Assembly (NCBI RefSeq): GCF_002214545.1
Contig: NZ_CP015105.1
Span: 124,001-188,000, forward strand
Origin: Thermococcus thioreducens
GTDB taxonomy: Archaea; Methanobacteriota_B; Thermococci; Thermococcales; Thermococcaceae
Direction: 5' to 3'
Length of the DNA stretch: 64,000 nt
The position numbers were made by a program, and so were the translations under genes. This document shows, piece after piece, positions 9,695 through 19,755 of the stretch; the stretch's first letter is position 1; every line of letters starts with the position of its first letter. The notes beneath the pieces are model-generated. The model did not search any database, was not told where the DNA came from, and was given only the letters and a program-made list of their open reading frames with translations.

Positions 9695-10273
9695 ATGGGG
9701 GACTGGAAGACCACGCTGCTCCTCGCTCCGTTCATCGTTCAATTGGTCATCAATCTGATTTTCTATGGCTTTCCGGCCATAATGTTCTCGGGGATAGTTC
9801 CGAGGTCCCTCTATCCAAAAATTGCCTGGAGTCTGCCCGTTCTCATCGTCATATACTTCCTCCTGGGGATGGCGGCCCTCTACTACATGGGGATCTCACC
9901 AAGGCCGAAAAGGGGCAGGCTACTCGGCTCGGCGTACTTCGCCCTCGGTGCTCTCGGCTCAGCCTGGGTGATACTGCAAACCCTCGCGGGCATGGAAACT
10001 CCCCTTTTGGCGATAGCCTTCGGCATCTGGCTTACCTCATCCATCGTTGGAATCCTCTCCCTCTGGCTGCTGGAGGAGACGGTTCCCGAGGCCGCTGCCG
10101 CCGCGATAATCGCTTTCTTAGGTATTTCGGCCTTCATCAGTGCTGCAACGGCCCAGTGGGTGGTCACCGACTACTATATCCACGTCCACACGAACGGGGG
10201 GATGGAAAACGCCACGGTTGTCGTAGAACACCCGATTGAGGTGTCTCCCCCGAACCTCACAAACTCAAGCTGA
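9695..10273 (+). CDS. Multi-spanning membrane protein of unknown function
   Basis: 192 residues with five probable membrane helices (about 8-30, 43-66, 75-95, 100-122, 128-148) and a C-terminal extracytoplasmic tail with N-glycosylation sequons ending NLTNSS. No known motif. AGATATAT at 9667-9674 is 25 bases before ATG 9695, so the message is probably leaderless. It is an independent unit between the YkgJ-like gene and nip7. Confidence 0.7.
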   Translation: MGDWKTTLLLAPFIVQLVINLIFYGFPAIMFSGIVPRSLYPKIAWSLPVLIVIYFLLGMAALYYMGISPRPKRGRLLGSAYFALGALGSAWVILQTLAGMETPLLAIAFGIWLTSSIVGILSLWLLEETVPEAAAAAIIAFLGISAFISAATAQWVVTDYYIHVHTNGGMENATVVVEHPIEVSPPNLTNSS

Positions 10274-10278
10274 GCTAA

Positions 10279-10287
10279 CCTTTTAAG
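10279..10287 (+). promoter_or_regulatory. TATA box for nip7
   Basis: CCTTTTAAG is 31-39 bases before ATG 10318; GGTGGG just upstream of the ATG serves as ribosome binding site. Confidence 0.5.
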
Positions 10288-10317
10288 GAATGCCCAAGAC
10301 TCCCAACAGGTGGGTTC

Positions 10318-10824
10318 ATGGAGGGTGAGCTGAGGTATAGGCGGGCCTCATCGTGGGAATACGATTTGATCCTCCGCGAGGCCGAGAAGTATGGCGAGTT
10401 GAAGCATAACTTCTTTGCGGTGGTTGAGGGGAGATTCCGCGATGTTTACGCCGTGAACGAAAGTCTGTGGCGGGAGATCGAGCGAATGAAAGCCAGGCCC
10501 TACGCCTACGGAACCTTCGTAGGCACGATAAAGGTGGACAAAAACTTGGTCGAGAAGTTCTATCCCAACGTGGAGTTCTTCTACTTTGTGGAAGTTAAGA
10601 AGAACTACGCCGTGCTGACCCCAAAGGCGGGCTTTCTCTTCACGACCGGGAAGGACGTGCCGAGGAGCGGCGTGAGGAAATACAGCTGGCAGGGGACGAA
10701 GAAGCTCGTTATCTACGATGAAAACGGGATAATCCTCGGCATAGGGCGGATAAACCCTGAGAGCAGGAGAAAGTTCATTCTGAACGTTACCGACATCGGC
10801 GAGTTCATAAGGAGGAAGCGCTAG
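10318..10824 (+). CDS. Nip7-like ribosome biogenesis protein with PUA domain
   Basis: 168 residues, the normal size for archaeal Nip7, a pre-rRNA-binding assembly factor of the large subunit. The N-terminal alpha/beta domain (1-90) starts [11 protein letters not shown] and contains the RDVYAVNE segment; the C-terminal PUA domain (about 92-165) includes FLFTTGKD and LGIGRINP. Overall sequence closely follows the Pyrococcus Nip7 proteins known to me. Own promoter, no operon partners. Confidence 0.88.
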   Translation: MEGELRYRRASSWEYDLILREAEKYGELKHNFFAVVEGRFRDVYAVNESLWREIERMKARPYAYGTFVGTIKVDKNLVEKFYPNVEFFYFVEVKKNYAVLTPKAGFLFTTGKDVPRSGVRKYSWQGTKKLVIYDENGIILGIGRINPESRRKFILNVTDIGEFIRRKR

Positions 10825-10855
10825 CTGGCAAAGGAAGTATAAGAGAAAACTGACC

Positions 10856-11287
10856 TCAGTCTTTTTCGCTGTTCTTCCTTTCGAGCTTCTCCTCCCACGT
10901 GAGTATCATGTGGGTAAAGGTCTCGTCTTCCTCCTCTATTCCGCGCTTTATCTCGGAAACGTGGGCGTACTGGGCGCGGAGCTTGTCGAGGATGTAGTCA
11001 ACGGCCTTCTCAGGGTCCGCGGTGGTTCCGCAGGTGTAGACGTCTAGAGCGGCGTAGCCCTTCTCGGGCCAGGTGTGTATTGAGATGTGGCTCTCGGCCA
11101 CAATGACCATCCCGCTGACACCGGTGGGGGAGAACTTGAAGAAATAGCTTGCCTTGACCTCCATTTTACCGACCTTGGCTGCTTCTAGGAATATCTGTCT
11201 TATCTTGTCAGCGTTACCGAGGATTTCGGGATCGCAACCTGCCGCCTCAACAACGTAATGGAACCCGATCGTCTCTATCTCAGCCAT
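10856..11287 (-). CDS. speD: S-adenosylmethionine decarboxylase proenzyme
   Basis: Pyruvoyl enzyme that makes decarboxylated SAM for polyamine synthesis, including the long polyamines of hyperthermophiles. The proenzyme cleaves itself between E65 and S66 in AESHISIHTWPE; H71 and C86 are the other processing/catalytic residues. 143 residues fits the short prokaryotic class. ATG 11287 follows GAGGTGAG; the nearby ATG 11296 lies within that signal. TTTAAAAAG (minus strand, 11321-11330) is the likely TATA box. Convergent with nip7, 31 bases apart. Confidence 0.95.
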   Translation of the reverse strand: MAEIETIGFHYVVEAAGCDPEILGNADKIRQIFLEAAKVGKMEVKASYFFKFSPTGVSGMVIVAESHISIHTWPEKGYAALDVYTCGTTADPEKAVDYILDKLRAQYAHVSEIKRGIEEEDETFTHMILTWEEKLERKNSEKD

Positions 11288-11618
11288 GGCTCTCACCTCT
11301 TGTTGCTCCTATTACGAACCCTTTTTAAAGTTAAGCCCTGAAGCGGAGAGCTGTGAACGGACCGTTCTGGTGTTGAACTGCTCTGAACTGGGCTGGAATT
11401 TATTGAGCGGTTATATCCTGCCCGTTATTGAAATTTTCCGAAAGCTCATGGAGGATTCCCTGCAATTCCGATTTGAAGGCTCTTTCATGGGTTAAGTCCC
11501 CTCTGCGTCCAGTTTAATCATGCTCACCGATGGCCTTTTTTAGGCGTGAACCACTAATTTTAAAACTCATACCTCCAACTAACGACAAGTTTACTAAAAC
11601 TCACGAAGGGGTGAAGGT
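11288..11618. other. Intergenic region between speD and secF
   Basis: 331 bases between divergent genes. It holds the speD promoter at its left end and the secF TATA box (AATTTTAAAA, 11556-11565) at its right end. I see no tRNA, no strong hairpin and no convincing gene between; a 69-codon open frame at 11286-11495 has no ribosome binding site and begins inside the speD start. Confidence 0.5.
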
Positions 11619-12536
11619 ATGTCGAAGCCTAAATCAAAGGCAAAGCCCACGGCAGGGGACGCCGTGAGGGCGAAGAAACAGGAAAAGCTGAGCTTCCTGG
11701 CAAGGATGGAATACAGAAAGATGATAATGTACCCGCTCGTAGTGTTCGTAATAGCGTTGATACTTCTCGCAGTCAACTTCCCAACGCTGGGTATAGACCT
11801 CAGAGGCGGTGTTGTGGTTACCGCCTACGGGGTTAATGCAAACCCGGATGAACTGGCCAAGTACATAAGCGATAAAATCGGTGTGGACGTCAGGGTCGAG
11901 AGCTTCACCGGTGTCGAGACAAGCGGTGTCAGGGTTTATGCGCCTATAGGCACCGACCCGCTTAGAATAATCGATGCCATGAAGGAGAAATATCCTGCCG
12001 CTGAATATACCCACAGCGAGGTGCAGCCAACCTTTGGAGAGATAGCCCAGCAGCAGGGAATAAGGGCGCTGGCATTTGCGTTCCTCGCCATGGCGGTCGT
12101 GGTCTTTCTGTTTTTCAGGAACCTCGTGCCGTCGCTCACGATAATATTCTCCGCACTCTCGGACATGACGATAGCAGTTGCCCTGATGGGCATCTTCGGG
12201 ATAGAGCTTACCACCGCCACTATAGCGGCGCTGCTCATGCTCATAGGTTACACTGTTGACAGCAACATCCTCCTGACGACCAAACTCCTCAAGAGAAAAG
12301 AGGACTCCATAGACAAGGCCTACCTCTCGGCCGTTTCGACGGGCTTCACGATGAGCACCACGACCCTGGGTGCCCTGCTGATTCTCTGGATAATCTCTAC
12401 GAGTCAGACAATAGACAACATCGCCATAGTCCTCATCTTCGGTCTGCTCGCGGACTTCATGAACACGTGGGTTCTCAACGCGGGCGTGCTCAAGTGGTAC
12501 CTTACTAGGGAAGCTGTCAGGGGTGGTAAGGCATGA
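11619..12536 (+). CDS. secF: Protein translocase subunit SecF
   Basis: Partner of SecD in the membrane complex that assists late steps of Sec export. One N-terminal helix (about 34-53), the LGIDLRGGVVV motif at the start of the outer domain, and five more helices ending near 290 including GYTVDSNILLTTKL. 305 residues is typical for archaeal SecF. GGGGTGAAGGT precedes ATG 11619. It lies before secD, the usual archaeal order, and overlaps it by four bases (ATGA). Confidence 0.95.
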   Translation: MSKPKSKAKPTAGDAVRAKKQEKLSFLARMEYRKMIMYPLVVFVIALILLAVNFPTLGIDLRGGVVVTAYGVNANPDELAKYISDKIGVDVRVESFTGVETSGVRVYAPIGTDPLRIIDAMKEKYPAAEYTHSEVQPTFGEIAQQQGIRALAFAFLAMAVVVFLFFRNLVPSLTIIFSALSDMTIAVALMGIFGIELTTATIAALLMLIGYTVDSNILLTTKLLKRKEDSIDKAYLSAVSTGFTMSTTTLGALLILWIISTSQTIDNIAIVLIFGLLADFMNTWVLNAGVLKWYLTREAVRGGKA

Positions 12537-14056
12537 AGAGAAGAACCAAAAAGCTCCTCCTGAACTGGAGGATAATCCTGCTCACTCTGTTCCTCATAGG
12601 CTCGATAGTGACCCTTGCGGTTAGGCCTCTCACGTTTGGTATCGACATAAGCGGCGGTGTCGCGCTCGTTGCTCAGACCGAACACCCCGTTGACACCAAG
12701 ACCATGCAGCTCGTAACGGACTCCCTTCAGAAGAGGCTGAACACCCTCGGCCTTAGAGACATAACCGTTGAGGCCCAGGGAGACCAGATAGTGCTAATTA
12801 AAGTCGCCAACGTTACCTCTCCAGAGGAGGCGAATCAGATAAAGAGCGTCATCGAGAGTCAGGGTGTCTTCTATATGGAGTTCGCGGGGACGGTATTTGG
12901 AACGGGAAACGATGTTGAGTATGTGGGTATCTACAAGATAAACCCCGACAACAGCTGGAGCGTTCCCTTCAGAATCTCCAAGAGCGCAGCCGAAAAGTTT
13001 GCCGAGCTTGCCAAGGGTAAGGCCGGCTGGCCGGTTGACATGTTCCTTGACCCGCCGGTCAACTCTCTGATGATTGTCCCCGAGAGCGTTTACAAGACGA
13101 TGAACAGCTCGGAGTTCAACGCCAACGCCCCGGAGGCACCGACGCTCCTTGAGAGGATTACCAGGGCCTTTAACATAAGCGTCGTTGCCTACGCCAACCA
13201 GAGCGCCGACGAGATAGTCAAGCTCGCTCAGGGCAAGGACAAGATAGTCCTCGTTGACGTCCCGGGGGAGCTTCAGACCCAGCTTGAGGCAATGAACATC
13301 ACGGTAAGGTACGTCCCGAGGGCCCAGGGGGAGAGTGACCACGCGCTTATCGTAAGGGTTCTTGGCCTTTACGGCCCGTACTCCCTCGGCGAGGGTCTTA
13401 CCGTAGGGGAACCCCAGCAGGACGTCCAGATAACCGGAAGTGCTCCGGACAGGCTTACGGCCGAGCAGGAGGCGAGCACCATCTACACCGTCCTCAAGAG
13501 CGGGTCGCTCCCGGTCAAGCTCAACGTCGTCGGCATGGAGTTCATATCCCCGAGGCTCGGTGAGGGCTTCAGGACGCAGGCTCTCTACGCGGGCATCGGC
13601 GCGCTTATAACCGTCCTGCTCATCGTCTACTTCCACTACAGGAAGTGGAGGATAGCCATACCGGTTGCCTCGACCAGCCTCTTCGAGGCGGTAATCATCC
13701 TTGGCTTTGCAGCGCTGATCAAGTGGAACCTTGACCTGCCCAGTATTGCCGGTATCATCGCGGCCATAGGTACTGGTGTCGACCAGCAGATAGTCATAAC
13801 CGATGAGCTACTCGGTGGGGAGAAGACCACGAGGATAAGCAGGCGCTCAAGCATGCTCAAGAGGATGGGAAGGGCGTTCTTCGTCATCTTCGCGTCAGCA
13901 GCGACTACGATAGCGGCCATGAGCTTCCTGCTGGTTTACTTCGTCGGAACGCTCAAGGGTTTTGCCTTCACGACGATCCTCGGAGTGCTCATCGGAATCC
14001 TGATAACCAGGCCTGCCTATGCAGAGATAGCCAAATACCTCCTCGGTGAGGACTGA
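12533..14056 (+). CDS. secD: Protein translocase subunit SecD
   Basis: 507 residues: N-terminal helix, FGIDISGGVAL motif, a large extracytoplasmic domain (about 40-345) and five C-terminal helices with GTGVDQQIVITDEL. Archaea lack SecA, so the energy source for SecDF here is thought to be ion flow. Starts inside the secF stop (ATGA) and its own TGA shares a base with the ATG of the next gene, so the three genes are translationally coupled. Confidence 0.95.
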   Translation: MKRRTKKLLLNWRIILLTLFLIGSIVTLAVRPLTFGIDISGGVALVAQTEHPVDTKTMQLVTDSLQKRLNTLGLRDITVEAQGDQIVLIKVANVTSPEEANQIKSVIESQGVFYMEFAGTVFGTGNDVEYVGIYKINPDNSWSVPFRISKSAAEKFAELAKGKAGWPVDMFLDPPVNSLMIVPESVYKTMNSSEFNANAPEAPTLLERITRAFNISVVAYANQSADEIVKLAQGKDKIVLVDVPGELQTQLEAMNITVRYVPRAQGESDHALIVRVLGLYGPYSLGEGLTVGEPQQDVQITGSAPDRLTAEQEASTIYTVLKSGSLPVKLNVVGMEFISPRLGEGFRTQALYAGIGALITVLLIVYFHYRKWRIAIPVASTSLFEAVIILGFAALIKWNLDLPSIAGIIAAIGTGVDQQIVITDELLGGEKTTRISRRSSMLKRMGRAFFVIFASAATTIAAMSFLLVYFVGTLKGFAFTTILGVLIGILITRPAYAEIAKYLLGED

Positions 14057-14748
14057 TGTTCGTCGTGATAATGGGTGCTGGCAGGGTCGGCTTCCTCGTG
14101 GCAAAGATGCTTGAGGAGGAGGGGCACGACGTAACGATAATAGAGATGAACAAGGAGCGCGCCAAGGAGCTCTCCCTCCTCATCAACGGCCTGGTCATCG
14201 AGGGCGATGCGACCGACCCGAAAACGCTGGAAGAGGCCAACATAAAGCAGGCAGATGCCTTTGCAGCCTTGACAGGTAAGGACGATGCCAACCTGCTAGC
14301 CTGCATACTGGCCAAGCACCTCAACCCGAAGATCAAGACGTCGCTCAGGATAAGCAACCCGCAGAACAGGCGTATATTCGAGGAGGTCACTGACCTGAAG
14401 CGCTACTTCGACTTTGTGATTTCACCTGAAGAGATAGCCGCTGAATACATCAGCAGGAACATAGTCACGCCGGGCTTCGACCGCGTTTTGTTCCCAAAGG
14501 AGGGCGCTGAAATAGTTCGCTTTACCATCAACGGGGACAGCGAGATAGCGGGCAGGCTGGTCAAGGAGCTGAAGCTGCCGAGGGACGCACTCATGGTGGC
14601 TGTTTACGACGAGAAGGGCAATCTGATAATTCCCTCTGGCGATACAAAGCTTCCAGACAGGGGACAGGTTATAATCTTCGCCAAGAACAGTGTTCTCGAC
14701 GACGTGAAGAGGCTTTTGGAGAAGAAGAAACCCAACAATGAAAGTTAA
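14056..14748 (+). CDS. TrkA/KTN (RCK) potassium-uptake regulatory protein
   Basis: 230-residue cytosolic regulator: Rossmann RCK_N domain with GAGRVG (7-12) and an acidic residue in IIEMN ending strand 2, then an RCK_C domain (about 142-222). Such proteins bind NAD(H), ATP or Ca2+ and gate a Trk/Ktr or channel partner. No membrane subunit lies in this window. Its ATG overlaps the secD stop by one base. The 3' end sits in an inverted repeat (14738-14772). Confidence 0.9.
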   Translation: MFVVIMGAGRVGFLVAKMLEEEGHDVTIIEMNKERAKELSLLINGLVIEGDATDPKTLEEANIKQADAFAALTGKDDANLLACILAKHLNPKIKTSLRISNPQNRRIFEEVTDLKRYFDFVISPEEIAAEYISRNIVTPGFDRVLFPKEGAEIVRFTINGDSEIAGRLVKELKLPRDALMVAVYDEKGNLIIPSGDTKLPDRGQVIIFAKNSVLDDVKRLLEKKKPNNES

Positions 14749-14772
14749 CATGACATTTTTTTCAACTTTCAT
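14738..14772 (+). terminator. 3' hairpin at the end of the secF-secD-RCK operon
   Basis: ATGAAAGTT (14738-14746) and AACTTTCAT (14764-14772) form a perfect nine-base stem with a 17-base T-rich loop. It straddles the RCK stop codon and is followed by ATTTTTGTTC. An alternative stem AACATGA (14746-14752)/TCATGTT (14770-14776) shares bases with it. Confidence 0.55.
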
Positions 14773-14820
14773 GTTCATTTTTGTTCTTTCCCCGTCAAAT
14801 CCTCGGCTCATAGGCCAAAA

Positions 14821-14830
14821 ACTATTTAAA
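14821..14830 (+). promoter_or_regulatory. TATA box of the A-ATPase operon
   Basis: ACTATTTAAA is the only strong TATA-like element between the RCK gene and atpH. It predicts a leader of about 40 bases that contains a GGGGGG ribosome binding site before ATG 14895. Confidence 0.55.
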
Positions 14831-14894
14831 CCGATTAGGGAAGCCAAAGGTGGCGTGAGGATCACCTGTTTTCGGTGTCATTGGGGGGCTAATC

Positions 14895-15206
14895 ATGGAG
14901 GACGTCATCAAGCAGATTGTTGATGCAGAGAAACGGGCGGAAGAGAGGATCGAGAGGGCCAAGGAGGAAGCCAAGAGGATAGTCCTCAAGGCCCGTGAAG
15001 AGGCCAAGCTTTTGGAAAAGAACATAGTGCAGGAGGCCGAAAGGAACGCCGAATCCCTCATTGAAAAAGCACGTCTCGAAGGGGAGGAAGAGGCAAAGAA
15101 GATACTTGAGGCGGGAGATTCTGAAATCGAAGAGCTCAAGGTCAGAGCCACCAACAACTTTGAGAAGGCCATCTCCGCTGGAATAGCGCTCGTGAGAGGG
15201 GGCTGA
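14895..15206 (+). CDS. atpH: A-type ATP synthase subunit H
   Basis: 103-residue, almost entirely alpha-helical coiled coil rich in Glu, Lys, Ala and Arg. It pairs with subunit E to form the two peripheral stalks that hold the catalytic head against rotation. First gene of the H-I-K-E-C-F-A-B-D operon, one base from atpI. Confidence 0.93.
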   Translation: MEDVIKQIVDAEKRAEERIERAKEEAKRIVLKAREEAKLLEKNIVQEAERNAESLIEKARLEGEEEAKKILEAGDSEIEELKVRATNNFEKAISAGIALVRGG

Positions 15207-15207
15207 A

Positions 15208-17184
15208 ATGTTCAAGCCTGAAGAGATGGTCAGGATAGAGATCATCACGCTTAACAGGTACAAGGACAGCCTCCTAACGTACCTCCACGAGAGCGGTATT
15301 GTGGAGATAAGGGAGCTCGACGTCAAAGTTGCCCAGAGTGATTCTCCCAACGAGTACCACAGGAAGGCCGCCTCGTACAGCATAACCATCTCAAGGCTTG
15401 CAGATTTCCTTAAGGCCTACAGAAAGTCCACCGGGGGCGGCATCAGGGAGTTCATATTCCCGAAGGAGCGGGCAAGGAAGAGGTACAGGTACGAGGGAAT
15501 CGAGAGGCTCATAAGGGACGTTGAAGCGTTCCTTGCTCAAGTTGAGCCCGAGATAAAGGCAGTTGAGGGCAAGATAACCTCCACCCAGACTGAAATCGAG
15601 AGGATAAAGGGCGACATAGCGATACTGGAGCTTCTTTCGGCTCTCAACCTTGATGTGTCGTACCTCAGATCAACCCAAATGCTGGAAATCGTCGTCGGAA
15701 CCGTTGACAGAAACCGGTTTAAGCCCCTAGTTGAGGAGGTAACCAAGGCTACGGAGAACAGAGCTGTCATAGTTTCAAGGGAACTGAAGGACAAGGTTCT
15801 GGCGGTTTTCGTCTTCCTCAAGGCCGACTACGACAGGGCCAACCCTATTCTGGCCAAGTACTCCCTTGAGAGGCTTGAGATTCCGGAAGGTGAGGGGACT
15901 CCCAGGGAGCTCATAGCCGTCTACGAGGAGAAGCTCAGGAGAAAGGAGGAGGAGCTTGAGAGCGCCAGGAAAGACGCGGAGATGCTTGCCGAGAAGTACT
16001 ACGAGGATGTCCTCTTCTACCAGGAGCTCATGGAGAACGAGCGCGACAAGTCAACCGTACTGCCGATGCTGGCCAGGACGAACATGACATTTGCTTTGAC
16101 CGGCTGGCTTCCCAGGAGTGATGTCCCCAAGGTTCTGGAGGGCATCAAGAGGGTGACCAACGGCACCGCCTACATCAACGTCAGGGAGCCCACAGATGAG
16201 GAACTCGACGAGATTCCGATAAAGCTCAAGAACCCGGGCTGGGCCAGGCCCTTCGAGATGCTCACCGAGATGTACGGCGTCCCCAAGTACAACGAGATAG
16301 ACCCGACTCCGATAATAACCTTCACCTACTCGTTCTTCTTTGGATTCATGCTCACGGACTTCATGTACGGCCTCATAATAGCGATAATAGCCGCGCTCCT
16401 CGTCAAGGGGCACAGGAAGTTCAACGACGGCACCTACAAGTTCGCCTACACCCTGCTTATAAGCTCGTTCTTCACAATGGCGATGGGTGTTATCTTCGGC
16501 AGCTACTTCGGCAACGCCCTCGATTTGGCAGGCTTCACGGTCCCGCGCGTCTGGGACACCTTCCAGGATGCCCTCGTGGTGCTCCAGCTGGCCCTGGCGA
16601 TAGGTATAGCCCACCTCTTCACCGGCTACACCCTCGGCTTCATAGTCAAGCTCAGGAACGGCGAGGTTAAGGACGCGATACTCGACCAGCTCTCCTGGAT
16701 GCTCATAATACTCGGAATAACCTTCCTGTTCCTGGCGGGCAGAGATCCGGCGCTGGACATGCCTGGGAAGGCACTCTTCGGAGTCGGTCTGGTGCTCTTC
16801 GTACTCAGCGAGCTCAAGAACGGTGCACTGGCAGTTCTCCTGGTTATCTCGGACTTCTTCGGCTTCGTGGGCAGCTGGCTCAGCTACGCGAGGCTCATGG
16901 CACTGGCCCTAGCGACGGCGGGAATCGCGATGGTCGTCAACATACTGGCCCAGATGGTCTGGGGCATAAGCATCGGCCCCGTCCCAATAGGCATAGTCGT
17001 CGGGATCATACTGTTTGCCGGCGGCCAGCTGTTTTCGGTCGCCATCAACGCCCTCGGAGCGTTCGTTCACTCGCTCCGTCTTCAGTACGTTGAATTTTTC
17101 GGAACGTTCTACTCAGGTGAAGGTAAACCCTTCCAGCCCTTCAGGGCAAAAAGAGAAGTTTCCGAGCTGGAGTTTGAAGCTTAA
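15208..17184 (+). CDS. atpI: A-type ATP synthase subunit I (a subunit)
   Basis: 658 residues. The N-terminal half (1-350) is a cytoplasmic collar domain with long coiled coils; the C-terminal half has seven or eight helices that form the two ion half-channels. The conserved SYARLMALALATAG segment holds the arginine that faces the c-ring glutamate. Full length; 15 bases before atpK. Confidence 0.95.
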   Translation: MFKPEEMVRIEIITLNRYKDSLLTYLHESGIVEIRELDVKVAQSDSPNEYHRKAASYSITISRLADFLKAYRKSTGGGIREFIFPKERARKRYRYEGIERLIRDVEAFLAQVEPEIKAVEGKITSTQTEIERIKGDIAILELLSALNLDVSYLRSTQMLEIVVGTVDRNRFKPLVEEVTKATENRAVIVSRELKDKVLAVFVFLKADYDRANPILAKYSLERLEIPEGEGTPRELIAVYEEKLRRKEEELESARKDAEMLAEKYYEDVLFYQELMENERDKSTVLPMLARTNMTFALTGWLPRSDVPKVLEGIKRVTNGTAYINVREPTDEELDEIPIKLKNPGWARPFEMLTEMYGVPKYNEIDPTPIITFTYSFFFGFMLTDFMYGLIIAIIAALLVKGHRKFNDGTYKFAYTLLISSFFTMAMGVIFGSYFGNALDLAGFTVPRVWDTFQDALVVLQLALAIGIAHLFTGYTLGFIVKLRNGEVKDAILDQLSWMLIILGITFLFLAGRDPALDMPGKALFGVGLVLFVLSELKNGALAVLLVISDFFGFVGSWLSYARLMALALATAGIAMVVNILAQMVWGISIGPVPIGIVVGIILFAGGQLFSVAINALGAFVHSLRLQYVEFFGTFYSGEGKPFQPFRAKREVSELEFEA

Positions 17185-17196
17185 GGAGGTGCATGA

Positions 17197-17688
<492 letters not shown>

Positions 17689-17726
17689 CTCCCACAACTT
17701 TCTTTATAGGTCAAGGAGGAAGGAAG

Positions 17727-18338
17727 ATGGATGGAGCAGAGCTGATAATTCAGGAGATAAACAGGGAAGCGGAGCAGAAGATACAGTACATACTCAGCGA
17801 GGCCCAGAAGGAGGCGGAGAAGATTAAGGAAGAGGCGAGAAAGAGGGCCGAAGCGAGGGCCGAGTGGATACTCAGGAAGGCCCAGACCCAGGCGGAGACG
17901 GAGAGGCAGCGCATAATAGCCAACGCGAGGCTTGAGGTTCGGAAGAAGCGCCTTGAGGTCCAGGAGGAGCTCATTCAGGAGGTAATAACTGCACTCAGGG
18001 AAAGGCTCGCGGAGCTTTCCGAGGAAGAGTACTTCCCGATGCTCATCGACCTTACCGTTAGGGCCCTTGAGGAGCTCGGTGGAGATGCCTGCATTGTTCG
18101 CTCCAACGAGAAGACCCTGAAGCTCCTTGAGAGCAAGCTGGGAGAGTTCAGGAAGGCCGTTGCGGCAAAGCTCGGAAGGGACGTGGAGATAAGCCTCGGT
18201 GAGCCGATATCGACCATAGGCGGCGTTCTTGTGGAGGCCCCCGACGGCTCCGTTAGGGTCGACAACACCTTCGAGTCAAGGATAGAAAGGTTTGAGAGTG
18301 AACTGAGGGCAGAGATAGCCAAGGCTCTCTTCGGGTGA
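17727..18338 (+). CDS. atpE: A-type ATP synthase subunit E
   Basis: 203 residues: a long N-terminal helix (1-100) that wraps around subunit H, and a globular C-terminal domain that caps the A3B3 head. CAAGGAGGAAG lies just before ATG 17727. Overlaps the beginning of the atpC region by its stop. Confidence 0.93.
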   Translation: MDGAELIIQEINREAEQKIQYILSEAQKEAEKIKEEARKRAEARAEWILRKAQTQAETERQRIIANARLEVRKKRLEVQEELIQEVITALRERLAELSEEEYFPMLIDLTVRALEELGGDACIVRSNEKTLKLLESKLGEFRKAVAAKLGRDVEISLGEPISTIGGVLVEAPDGSVRVDNTFESRIERFESELRAEIAKALFG

Positions 18339-18343
18339 GGTTA

Positions 18344-19444
18344 ATGGAAGCAGGAGCCGTAAGCGGAATCCTAAACACGACGCTGGCTGTGGTGTTCGCC
18401 TGGGTGGGATATAAGACGGCAAGGATAGTGTGGAAGTACACCCCATATTCATACCCCAACGCCAGGATAAAGGCCATGGAGGCGAAGCTCCTGAGCGAGC
18501 AGAGGTTCAACGAGCTCGCCGAGAGCAGAACGCTCCAGAACTTCATCGTTGGTCTAGAGGACACCGACTACAAGGACTACCTCACCGACGTTTCGGTCTA
18601 CACCGTCGAGGAGATAGAGAGAGCCCTAGAAAAGGCCCTTGCCGGAACCTACGAGCTGATGATTAAGATCCTCCCGAAGAGGGTTAACCCGTTCTTCAGG
18701 TTCATGCTCGAGGAGTGGGACGTCAGGAACATAGCGAGTGTCGTCAAGGCCAAGTTCGCCGGCGAGGTTGCGGGCGACTACGTCATGGAGATAGGTCCGA
18801 TGCTTCCAAAGGTCAAGGCCATGGCAGAGGCAAAGACCATGGAGGAGATACTCGTTATCCTTGAGGGCACTCCCTACGAGGAGCCCTACCAGAGGTTGCT
18901 CCTTGGGGAGATCTCGCTCCAGGAGTTCGAGACAGAGCTCTACAGGATGCACTATGGAAAGCTCCTCAGCTACGCCCTCTCAAGGAAAGACGACGAGCGC
19001 GTCATCCTTGAGGAGTTCGTCAGGCTCAAAATCGACAAAGCCAACATACTCACCGTTCTCAGGGCAAAGTCCGCCGGAATGACCGCGGAGGAAATAAGGC
19101 CGCTGATAATCCCAGGCGGGAGTATAAAACTTGACCCCCTCCTCCACGTTGACGACCTGGGCATGGCCTTGGCCGAGCTGGACTCTACCAAGTACGGCAA
19201 GGTCATCAGGGACGTCAGGGAGGAAGTCGAGAGGGATCTCAGCGTCCTTGAGAGGGCCCTTGAGAGGCACATCATTGAGAGGATGAACGAGCTCAACAGG
19301 TTCTACCCGCTCAGCGTCGCGGCTCCGTTAAGCTACATCCTCCAGAAGGAGAGGGAAGTCAGGAAGCTCAGGGCCATAGCGAAGCTCATCGAGGACGGAG
19401 TTCACCCTGAGAGAATAAAGGAACTCGCGGGTGATGTTGCATGA
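18344..19444 (+). CDS. atpC: A-type ATP synthase subunit C (d subunit)
   Basis: 366-residue, largely helical funnel-shaped adaptor that joins the central rotor to the K ring. ATG 18344 is preferred with GGGTGAGG at 18333-18340; GTG 18335 in the same frame overlaps that site. The start of the protein ([14 protein letters not shown]) is more hydrophobic than in many homologues. Overlaps atpF by four bases. Confidence 0.93.
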   Translation: MEAGAVSGILNTTLAVVFAWVGYKTARIVWKYTPYSYPNARIKAMEAKLLSEQRFNELAESRTLQNFIVGLEDTDYKDYLTDVSVYTVEEIERALEKALAGTYELMIKILPKRVNPFFRFMLEEWDVRNIASVVKAKFAGEVAGDYVMEIGPMLPKVKAMAEAKTMEEILVILEGTPYEEPYQRLLLGEISLQEFETELYRMHYGKLLSYALSRKDDERVILEEFVRLKIDKANILTVLRAKSAGMTAEEIRPLIIPGGSIKLDPLLHVDDLGMALAELDSTKYGKVIRDVREEVERDLSVLERALERHIIERMNELNRFYPLSVAAPLSYILQKEREVRKLRAIAKLIEDGVHPERIKELAGDVA

Positions 19445-19749
19445 AGATAGCCGTGCTTGGGGACAAGGACACCGCGCTCGGCTTCAAGCTCGCCGGTGCC
19501 CACGAGGTTTATTCCTTCGACGACACCCCACTTGATATGGAGCGCCTGAAGAACAAGCTGAAGGAGCTCGTGGAGAGGGACGATATAGGGATAATCCTGA
19601 TAACTGAGAGATTCGTCCAGAAAGTTGAACTTCCGGAGGTTACCCTTCCAATCATCCTTCAGGTGCCGGACAAGTCCGGCTCCAGGCTTGGTGAAGAAGC
19701 GATCAAGGAGATAGTTAGAAGGGCAATTGGTGTTGAGCTGAAGAGGTGA
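19441..19749 (+). CDS. atpF: A-type ATP synthase subunit F
   Basis: 102 residues, a Rossmann-like rotor-stalk protein starting [15 protein letters not shown] and containing the GIILITE core segment. Binds subunit D inside the catalytic head. ATGA overlap with atpC; six bases to atpA. Confidence 0.94.
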   Translation: MKIAVLGDKDTALGFKLAGAHEVYSFDDTPLDMERLKNKLKELVERDDIGIILITERFVQKVELPEVTLPIILQVPDKSGSRLGEEAIKEIVRRAIGVELKR

Positions 19750-19755
19750 AGGGAA

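Noticed and set aside
11286-11495. 69-codon frame upstream of speD
   Set aside because: Overlaps the speD start and its promoter, no ribosome binding site, no hydrophobic or conserved pattern.
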